From a virus: a DNA stretch of 25,736 bases. The DNA is taken from IMG/VR virus record IMGVR_UViG_3300025131_000372, positions 1-25,736 of that record; one strand, 5' to 3'. Made by a program: the position numbers and the translations under genes. The notes beneath the pieces are model-generated. The model was given only the letters and a program-made list of their open reading frames with translations. It searched no databases and had not been told where the DNA came from. Shown piece after piece: positions 20,034 through 25,736 of the stretch; positions within the stretch are counted from its first letter, which is position 1; each line of letters opens with the position of its first letter.

Positions 20034-20195
20034 CTAATCTCTCGGCGGTGGCTGTGACTTCAGCAAACACTCTAGTGTTTTCTCTAATGCTAGAATCAAT
20101 TCTAATAAAGCCTTCCGGCTTGATGCTTCCGCCAGAAATAAGCCAGTCATAATCCCCCCGTATGCCAGCAGTAAGCATACGAGAAGACGGTCCAT
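20034..20195 (-). CDS. 53-aa small membrane protein at the end of the late unit
   Basis: 53 aa on the minus strand, starting directly after the stop of the holin-like gene (TAGATG, zero gap) and ending 33 nt from the endolysin stop. A hydrophobic segment at 3-22 (RLLVCLLLAYGGIMTGLFLA) is followed by a leucine-rich helix (RKALLELILALEKTLECLL). The zero-gap start and location suggest a real gene, perhaps a second holin/antiholin or a spanin-like anchor. No clear Shine-Dalgarno sequence precedes it, so it would depend on translational coupling. Function unknown. Confidence 0.5.
   Translation of the reverse strand: MDRLLVCLLLAYGGIMTGLFLAEASSRKALLELILALEKTLECLLKSQPPPRD
20159..20181. terminator. 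Hairpin near the convergent junction
   Basis: CGTATGC (20159-20165) and GCATACG (20175-20181) form a perfect 7-bp stem with a 9-nt loop. It lies between the ends of the plus and minus transcription units, but within the 53-aa minus-strand gene. There is no T-run on either side, so terminator function is uncertain. Confidence 0.35.
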
Positions 20196-20447
20196 CTAAT
20201 CCGATGAGCTTTTTTTTAGAAGGGTCTCGGCAATTGTCTTGGCATTAACCGCCGCTGAATCTGCCTTGCCCTTGGCCCAACTTCTTCCAATTGTATAAGA
20301 CGCCCCGCATACTGCTGACAAGATGCCCCCAACTATATTTGCCCATGGGCTTTCTGGCATTACAGAGAGCACAAGGCCCCCAACAAGGCCCACGCAACTG
20401 AGCCAAAATTCTGTGCTTTTGTATCCCGGCTTTGAATTATTGCTCAT
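20196..20447 (-). CDS. Holin-like small membrane protein
   Basis: 83 aa. After a polar start with YKSTEFWLS, typical of phage holin-like proteins, there are two hydrophobic segments (about 15-31, CVGLVGGLVLSVM, and 36-53, ANIVGGILSAVCGASYTIG), a short turn with PESPW, then GRSWAKGKAD and a basic C-terminus. Two-segment holins time the permeabilisation that lets the endolysin out. The start overlaps the upstream gene by 4 nt (ATGA). The endolysin itself is on the opposite strand, an uncommon split of a lysis cassette. Confidence 0.72.
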   Translation of the reverse strand: MSNNSKPGYKSTEFWLSCVGLVGGLVLSVMPESPWANIVGGILSAVCGASYTIGRSWAKGKADSAAVNAKTIAETLLKKSSSD

Positions 20448-20689
20448 TTCTCGTTCTCCTCTTTCGCTTTTTGAACGCTAGATTCTATCCTATATTCTTC
20501 TCTGAACTCATAAAAGCACCGGGAGAAATCAGCTAGTTTATCCCTCATTTCAATGATCTGAGTTTCGAGTAAACCCAGGCGATATTCTATTGAGCCCCCG
20601 GATGATTTTTGCATCCCCTTTTCAACGAGCTTAACCAGCGCCATCACAACGCCAACCAATGCGGCCGTGGTGTAAGCGCTATCTTCCAT
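20444..20689 (-). CDS. Small membrane protein with coiled-coil tail (XhlA-like)
   Basis: 81 aa from the ATG at 20689, which overlaps the stop of the tail-fibre gene by one base; a TTG two codons earlier is also in frame. A hydrophobic N-terminal segment (about 7-21, TTAALVGVVMALVKLV) precedes a charged coiled coil with leucine heptads (YRLGLLETQIIEMRDKLADF). It is the reverse of the classic XhlA order (coiled coil then C-terminal anchor), but the position before a holin-like gene is the same. Its role in lysis is inferred. Confidence 0.62.
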   Translation of the reverse strand: MEDSAYTTAALVGVVMALVKLVEKGMQKSSGGSIEYRLGLLETQIIEMRDKLADFSRCFYEFREEYRIESSVQKAKEENEK

Positions 20690-22533
20690 TACCAATTGCG
20701 CCCGAGTTTGTACGTACCCCCGTTGCTGTCGACAATGCAGATATTGGTCACCGGGTACGCCGAATGGGAAGGGGTAAAATTTGAAGTGTAGCGACCGACC
20801 CCTTTAACTATCGTGAATTCGTCAATGTAACCGTAAAATGAATCGCTGTTATCTGCGGCCCACGTACCAATTTTAAGCAGCGGGCTAGTGTAGCCCGAAA
20901 AGCTCAAGCTTGGCATCGCGTTGCTGGATGCGTCCACAACAAACTTTCTCTCGATTCCGTTCACAAATAACCGAGGATCGCCTGATGCCTCCGTTCTCGA
21001 TAATGCTAGGTGTACCCAAACGTCAGTTTCCATGTCTGAAGCATCCGCCGCGAGCAGTCGTCCCGTGGTCTGCCAGCTTCCCCCATTGTAAACGACGAAT
21101 TCAAATTTAGTGCCGCTTGGCTGATAAGCGAAAGTCCAGTAACGGTCATCGGTGATGCTTCCGAAAGAAACAATTCTGTCAAAGCTGTTAACGGCACTAA
21201 ACCGCGCCCAAAATTCGACAGTAAATGCCGCAGTTCCGAAGTCAAAATCCGTTGAGTTTGCGACGGTTAGATAATCTCCGGTTCCGTCAAAATATGCGCT
21301 TGCAGTGCCAAAAACTTTTTGCCCAGTCTTGGTTACAGCATTGGTTGGGGTGACTGTGTGGGTGCTAGCAGAAGAGTCAGTAAACGTGGTCCCGTCGTCT
21401 GAACCATCCATGTGGAGCAGAAGTTTAACATCGGAACTATTGCCGTATTCCTCCGTGTAAATCTTTGCATAGTCGGCAGTCGCGGAAGGTGCAGAAGACT
21501 GTTCTTTGATCGCCATTGCCCCATCAACGTCGATCATTTCTGCCGGTGCGGTGACCCCGCCGAAGCCGACATTGCCGGTTGTTTTCTGGACTACAATCCT
21601 CGGATTTCCGCCGAGAACGCCGGAACTTCCCTCTGTGATCTTGAACGAGTCGCCGTCGTCGTTGTCGATGCCCATGCCGTAGCTGGTCGCCCCGCTGACA
21701 TGAAACCACATTCGAGGATCTGCGGCGCTCTCACCCCCCGTCTCTAAATGAATAGCTGCCGTTGATTCGTCCGGTGCCCAAACATGCAAAAGACTGTCGG
21801 GGTCTGTCCCAGTGGTTCCAATCCCAACGTGCCCGGTCGATTCAACTTGGAGCCCTTGATAGTGAATCTTGTAAGCTTGAGAAGAGACGGTTTGGCTAGT
21901 CGTTACGGTGATTGACGTATTGCTCCCACGAGCCGTGATAGCGCCGGAGGTTGTTCCGTCAGCGTAGACAAATTCTGAGCCGACCATCGCATCAGTCCAG
22001 GTTGTGCCTGACCCGGTGACAGTTGTTCCTGACTGGCTCGCGGTCCCCGTCTCATACTGAACTGGGGATGCTGAAAAGAATTTCGGTGGAGTCTTGATCC
22101 CAATGCCAACACGATCGGCGCTACCATCAACGAGGAGCATGTGATCGTTCCCGTTTGACTCAACGCGAAAATCGAAAGAATCTGAATCGTCGTTCACGCA
22201 TATTTCAGAGTCCGTTATGGTAAGCTGATCATCGTTGCTCGAACTCTGATCATCGATGCCTGTCAACGCGCTACCGCTAGAAGCCGCAATTGTTAGTGTT
22301 CCCGCGGCATCGTCGTATGTCTTTGTAACGTTAGAACCTGCAACGATCACCCCATTAACAAAGTCTTCTACCTGCTCTTGAGTTAGCTGCGTGTTAGTAT
22401 CAGTTTCAGCACCAGGTTCCCATTCCTCAGAAGAAGAGTTATATTTTAAAACCTGCCCGTTTGTGGGCGCTGTTTCGGAAACAGCTTTGCTTGATATCTC
22501 CGAGGCATTTTGCCCGACTTCTTTGATTGCCAT
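20689..22533 (-). CDS. Tail fibre / receptor-binding protein with LamG-type domain
   Basis: 614 aa. The N-terminus (APTNGQVLKYNSSSEEWEPG, about 24-43) is typical of phage fibre proteins that attach to the tail. The middle has spaced repeats of a fibre motif: DRVGIGIKTP, GHVGIGTTGTDP and GNVGFGGVTAP, as in trimeric fibres. Residues about 367-600 form a concanavalin A/LamG-like jelly roll: VKLLLHMDGSDDG, SAYFDGTGDYLTV, FTVEFWARF, WVHLALSR, RLFVNGI, IGTWAADNSDSFYGYIDEFTIVKG. Such domains bind glycans and would recognise the host surface. No S74 chaperone or lyase motif is seen. The gene precedes the lysis-type membrane proteins. Confidence 0.85.
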   Translation of the reverse strand: MAIKEVGQNASEISSKAVSETAPTNGQVLKYNSSSEEWEPGAETDTNTQLTQEQVEDFVNGVIVAGSNVTKTYDDAAGTLTIAASSGSALTGIDDQSSSNDDQLTITDSEICVNDDSDSFDFRVESNGNDHMLLVDGSADRVGIGIKTPPKFFSASPVQYETGTASQSGTTVTGSGTTWTDAMVGSEFVYADGTTSGAITARGSNTSITVTTSQTVSSQAYKIHYQGLQVESTGHVGIGTTGTDPDSLLHVWAPDESTAAIHLETGGESAADPRMWFHVSGATSYGMGIDNDDGDSFKITEGSSGVLGGNPRIVVQKTTGNVGFGGVTAPAEMIDVDGAMAIKEQSSAPSATADYAKIYTEEYGNSSDVKLLLHMDGSDDGTTFTDSSASTHTVTPTNAVTKTGQKVFGTASAYFDGTGDYLTVANSTDFDFGTAAFTVEFWARFSAVNSFDRIVSFGSITDDRYWTFAYQPSGTKFEFVVYNGGSWQTTGRLLAADASDMETDVWVHLALSRTEASGDPRLFVNGIERKFVVDASSNAMPSLSFSGYTSPLLKIGTWAADNSDSFYGYIDEFTIVKGVGRYTSNFTPSHSAYPVTNICIVDSNGGTYKLGRNW

Positions 22534-22544
22534 TTTAAAGCTCC

Positions 22545-22868
22545 TTAGTAGATCATGCCTTCAGCGGTAACGGTCGAAGCAGATGATGATCCCATCGTTA
22601 CATAAAGTTTAGCTTGAGGCACTGAGAAATCAATATCAATAACGGTTGCATCAGTACCACCAGCAGCGACGGAGGCAGTCGTAAGGATGCGCTCCCCGCC
22701 ACCGGGCTCAACATATTTGACGGTTGCAGTCGCAGCCACCACAGAAGAATAAACGATGAAAGTCATTCCTCTGTGCCCGCCTGAAGCAGAAGAATACACT
22801 TCTAGAATCTCAGTTTCTGCTGTAGAACTCATCGCTGTGCTTGAGTTTGGCCATTCTAATCTTACCAT
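22545..22868 (-). CDS. Small beta-rich virion-associated protein (unknown)
   Basis: 107 aa. AGGAGAG lies upstream of the ATG. The chain is rich in Thr, Ser, Ala, Val and Gly with alternating hydrophobic strands (TFIVYSSVVAATATVKYVEPG, split at the centre, and AKLYVTMGSSSASTVTAEG). This looks like a small beta-sandwich such as a fibre-accessory or decoration protein. It lies between the large tail protein and the LamG fibre, so a structural role in the tail tip is probable; no family is recognised. Confidence 0.6.
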   Translation of the reverse strand: MVRLEWPNSSTAMSSTAETEILEVYSSASGGHRGMTFIVYSSVVAATATVKYVEPGGGERILTTASVAAGGTDATVIDIDFSVPQAKLYVTMGSSSASTVTAEGMIY

Positions 22869-22890
22869 TTTTTTTCTCTCCTAAATTTGT

Positions 22891-22933
22891 GCCACCGGCT
22901 AACCTAGCCGGGGGGATACGATCAACCGGTGGC
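22891..22933 (-). other. Nested inverted repeats between tail genes
   Basis: GCCACCGG (22891-22898) pairs with CCGGTGGC (22926-22933), a perfect 8-bp stem enclosing a competing hairpin CCGGCT-AACCT-AGCCGG (22895-22911). The two overlap, so they are alternative structures. They lie in the 94-nt gap between the two minus-strand tail genes, and could act as an attenuator or an mRNA processing or stability site. Confidence 0.5.
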
Positions 22934-22962
22934 TGAGAGACTAAAGCCCCCCATTTTCGTTT

Positions 22963-25736
22963 TTACTGAATTTGAGCCCCCGAAAAGTAGTTTTGAGTGG
23001 TGGAACCGGTACAAGCTGAATCACTAGCGTGGCCGCTATAATAAACCACTTGAATATAATCGGCGGCAGCAAGTTTTATTGGCCCCGTCTCTATGCGATA
23101 ATCATATTCGTCACTTGTGCCGGTATAAGATTTTGCGCCCCTCAAAAGCTCACCCCCGTTCTTGGCTAGCCATAGGTAAGAATCCGCGTGGCCGTTAGTC
23201 ACGTTACCCCCCAACAGCTGAGCCGAAAAAGTGTAAACTCCATCAAATGGCGCGGTGAATTTGTTTTGCCCTAAAGTTGAATTGAAGTTGTCGCCGTCAT
23301 CATGAGCTTCGGTGTCAAAATCGACTAAAGTATTCGCGCCCTTACCCAATGTTTGAGAAGTGTTTGTGACGAAAAAAGAAGGCATAGCACGAACCATGCG
23401 GATCGCATCAAAAATACCGTTCTCAGGAGAAGCGTCGGACCACTTTGAAAGAAGAACTCTAGCATAAGCGGCGGTAGCTGGTGCGGTGGTAAAGACATCA
23501 TAACGGGTCATATCGGTAGTATCAGCGCTTGCGTTATGATTCACCAAGATCGGCGCAGAAACTTGAGCCTTTGCCTCGGTTAGCCATTCGATTTGAGCCA
23601 TGCACTGAGCGGTGGTTGAGGACCCTTTCACAGAAATGCCAAACTGATAAACCCTATCTCGCTCAATCCTAAAGGGGTGGCTCTGAACATACGATCCGGC
23701 AAGAGAACTTAAATTTATGTTTAGGGCATAATTCCCTGAGTAGGCTGTAGTCTCCTCCCTTGCAGCATCAGTGCCCCACGTAACAACGGCGGTGTTTCGT
23801 ACTTCCCAATTGTCTGGGGGATACCCTGGGCCACGGGACCACGTTTCAAAATCTGGATTAGGCACCAGATTGCCCCCCGCCTCAAAATCAGTTGTGCTTA
23901 TGTTTCGGGGCCTAACCGCGCCGAATTTTCTTAAGTCTGTTATTGTACAAGATGAGCCACCGGCAACAACTTTTGCAATCACGACCGAGGACCTCCCTAA
24001 GTCAGGCTGCGCTGCTCCGGTCGTGACGGTTTGAACAGCTATCTGACCCGTTTTTAAATCGGCTGAAAAATAGTGGTCTCTGCTTGCGACAACTGTGATT
24101 ACTTCATCAGTCTTAAAAGGAACAACTTTGGAGCCGCAACCAGCGGTTCCCCTTTTAATTGTAACATTCAAGCCTGAAGATGTAGCACCGAGTCCCATCA
24201 CGGTATGTCTTGAAACCCCAACCTCAACTTCGTTCGCGTAACGGATTCCTGGGATGGTATCTAACGGACCCCTCACACCAGCAGCGGGCCAAGTATAAGT
24301 AGCATTGATTGCTGGCGGACTTGATTTTGTTGCGTAGGCAAGCTTCCACTTTATGTGTGCGGAGTTATCATCAAGGCTTAGCTCTTTTCCAATTACTTCC
24401 CACTTGTGTCCTGAGTCAATTCCATCAAAGCCATAGCTCAAAAAGCTCTCATTGGTAACGGTTACAAAATCAGCAAGCTGAACAGCCCATTGCGAAAGGT
24501 TCGTTGTTACTTCGATTATCTCACAACCGTTTGAAAATCTTTGCAACTGAGTGAGTGCGAAATCTCGGTGCATTGTTACATCGAAAGCTTTTGCGGCTGG
24601 CTCTAGAACATCAACATCACCGCCGGGCTCGAAAGGGTCTCGATGCTGTGCTGCCGTAGTATTGAGAGCCCCCCTGTTCATCGATGCTATTGTTAGATCT
24701 GCGAACATTGGTTTATGGGAATCCCCTGGAGAGCCTAAGATAAAATGATCAGGAATAATAAGTTTCGAGCCTTCAACAAGGTCTAAAGAAATGCACTTCA
24801 TCACCTCATCGTTAACAAGGATGTAAAGGGGCTTGGACCCGCTCAACTGGGCCTCTGAATCCTGCATGTTTTCCCAAGGATTTGAATAAACAGCATCATT
24901 GACACGAGTACCAGAAAGCCCAAAAGGATAAGCAACCCGCAAGGGGCTCAGCGCTCCGGTGGTTGTTACTTCCGACTGAATATCCGCGTGCCAATTAATC
25001 CCCAAAAAATTATCAGAACGGACGAACAGTCCCACCGATTCACCAGGGTATGCGTAGTTTGATTGGCTAGTTGTGTCTTTAAGCGTAACTGAACCCTTGT
25101 AGGGTTCGCCATGAGTTGGGCGTTCCCCCGTGACTGACATCTCTATTTGGTTAGCGATGATTGTTTGGACTTGAGTCATCTCATTAATATCGTTGTCAGT
25201 CCAAGCCACTGAGGCCGCTGTAGTCGTGTCGAATCTCACAAATCGGACTTGGCCATCCTCCCCAAAATAAAGACACCCGACAAGAATTTTGACAAAATCT
25301 TGAATGGTGATGTTATAGTCAACCGTCACGCCGTAGGGGATGATGTGATTGTAGGCGGCAACATCGATCCGGTCCCACCCATTCCACCGCTCAAGGTAGA
25401 TATATTCCGGCCCATGAATTCCCCCCGTATGATGTCCTGAATGAGTGACGCAATAATGACCTATCGTGCTCGCGTAGTCTGCATGCGTCGGGTCAAACAT
25501 ATCATCATCGACATACTCTGAAGGAATACCCTGAGCCAAAAGAAGTTGCTTAATTACTTGCAAAGGGTGCTTATTCATCCACATGTCAGTTACCGCCTGA
25601 CCTCCCCAGCGATAAAAATCCTGGCATTCTAAATCGATTCCATCATCTCTAGGGTTTATCTCTTCGATTACTCCAGAAAAAGCGTGGGCCCAATGAAGCT
25701 CCGTTGTTAAACCCCTGGTGCCAAGCTTCACCGTTA
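22963..25736 (-). CDS. Large tail-tip protein with CBM-like and C1q-like C-terminal domains (5' end cut)
   Basis: At least 922 aa; the frame is still open at the right edge. A GTG at 25731 begins VKLGTRG but need not be the real start. The N-terminal and central region (about 1-600) is of the large baseplate-hub/tail-tip kind: IEEINPRDDGIDLECQDFYRW, repeated beta segments and a PDHFILG segment. From about residue 621, NLVPNPDFETW opens a CBM4/9-like beta sandwich (SGNYALNINL, VYQFGISVKG). From about 782 a C1q-like jelly roll follows: FFVTNTSQTLG, VDFDTEAHDDGDNF, KFTAPFDGVYTFSAQLL, LWLAKNGGELLRG, ending NYFSGAQI. These tip domains probably bind host glycans. It likely precedes the LamG fibre in the same operon. 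Confidence 0.8.
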   Translation of the reverse strand, partial: TVKLGTRGLTTELHWAHAFSGVIEEINPRDDGIDLECQDFYRWGGQAVTDMWMNKHPLQVIKQLLLAQGIPSEYVDDDMFDPTHADYASTIGHYCVTHSGHHTGGIHGPEYIYLERWNGWDRIDVAAYNHIIPYGVTVDYNITIQDFVKILVGCLYFGEDGQVRFVRFDTTTAASVAWTDNDINEMTQVQTIIANQIEMSVTGERPTHGEPYKGSVTLKDTTSQSNYAYPGESVGLFVRSDNFLGINWHADIQSEVTTTGALSPLRVAYPFGLSGTRVNDAVYSNPWENMQDSEAQLSGSKPLYILVNDEVMKCISLDLVEGSKLIIPDHFILGSPGDSHKPMFADLTIASMNRGALNTTAAQHRDPFEPGGDVDVLEPAAKAFDVTMHRDFALTQLQRFSNGCEIIEVTTNLSQWAVQLADFVTVTNESFLSYGFDGIDSGHKWEVIGKELSLDDNSAHIKWKLAYATKSSPPAINATYTWPAAGVRGPLDTIPGIRYANEVEVGVSRHTVMGLGATSSGLNVTIKRGTAGCGSKVVPFKTDEVITVVASRDHYFSADLKTGQIAVQTVTTGAAQPDLGRSSVVIAKVVAGGSSCTITDLRKFGAVRPRNISTTDFEAGGNLVPNPDFETWSRGPGYPPDNWEVRNTAVVTWGTDAAREETTAYSGNYALNINLSSLAGSYVQSHPFRIERDRVYQFGISVKGSSTTAQCMAQIEWLTEAKAQVSAPILVNHNASADTTDMTRYDVFTTAPATAAYARVLLSKWSDASPENGIFDAIRMVRAMPSFFVTNTSQTLGKGANTLVDFDTEAHDDGDNFNSTLGQNKFTAPFDGVYTFSAQLLGGNVTNGHADSYLWLAKNGGELLRGAKSYTGTSDEYDYRIETGPIKLAAADYIQVVYYSGHASDSACTGSTTQNYFSGAQIQ

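Noticed and set aside
1-25736. tRNA genes, rRNA genes, insertion sequences, defence islands
   Set aside because: I saw no cloverleaf-like stretch, no rRNA similarity, no transposase and no recognised toxin-antitoxin or restriction pair; the methyltransferase has no partner nuclease. This was by eye only.

Overview
The window is about half of the genome of a tailed double-stranded DNA bacteriophage (or a prophage/metagenomic phage contig). No cellular housekeeping gene, rRNA or tRNA is seen. A lysis cassette with two lipoprotein-like products next to a peptidase points to a Gram-negative host. I cannot name the host or the phage genus. No integrase, excisionase or clear CI-like repressor is visible, so nothing here shows a temperate lifestyle; those genes could lie outside the window.

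Layout. (1) 1-6818, minus strand: late packaging/head module in transcription order DNA methyltransferase with ParB-like domain, terminase small subunit, terminase large subunit, Mu gpF/SPP1 gp7-like head protein, portal, XkdF-like prohead protease with an unusual N-terminal domain, and a probable scaffold that runs off the left edge. Most neighbours overlap by 1-92 nt. (2) 6895-7194, minus: one small gene of unknown function before the late block, with an intrinsic terminator after it. (3) 7195-8192: about 1 kb of non-coding DNA between the diverging units. It carries oppositely oriented 9-bp repeat arrays around an AT-rich segment, two copies of a 26-bp repeat, long inverted repeats and clustered GTCAA half-sites: a candidate replication origin and control region. 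(4) 8193-17450, plus: early/replication-recombination region: D5/P4-type SF3 helicase, Cas4/RecB-like nuclease (DUF2800-like), RecT annealase, VRR-NUC nuclease, and many small genes of unknown function, including four tiny single-pass membrane proteins and a 51-aa ribbon-helix-helix DNA-binding protein. (5) 17737-20001, plus: calcineurin-like phosphoesterase, a HEIIEA zincin-like protein, two membrane/lipoprotein-like proteins (possible spanin pair) and an M15 peptidase endolysin. (6) 20034-25736, minus: late tail/lysis genes converging on region 5: a large tail protein with CBM-like and C1q-like C-terminal domains (cut by the right edge), a small virion-like protein, a LamG-type tail fibre, then three small membrane proteins (coiled-coil, holin-like, and a 53-aa protein).

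Both flanks are late genes on the same strand, so on a circular or circularly permuted map they probably form one long late transcript whose middle (capsid, neck, tape measure) lies outside the window.

The most interesting signal is a repeated leader. The core AAYTCAACC, usually followed by AAAGGATT, sits just upstream of nearly every independently initiated early gene (eight on plus, one on minus). Genes that start by overlapping the stop codon of the previous gene lack it. It resembles in concept the start-associated sequences of cluster K mycobacteriophages, but with a different sequence. All functional statements come from reading motifs by eye; no database search was possible.
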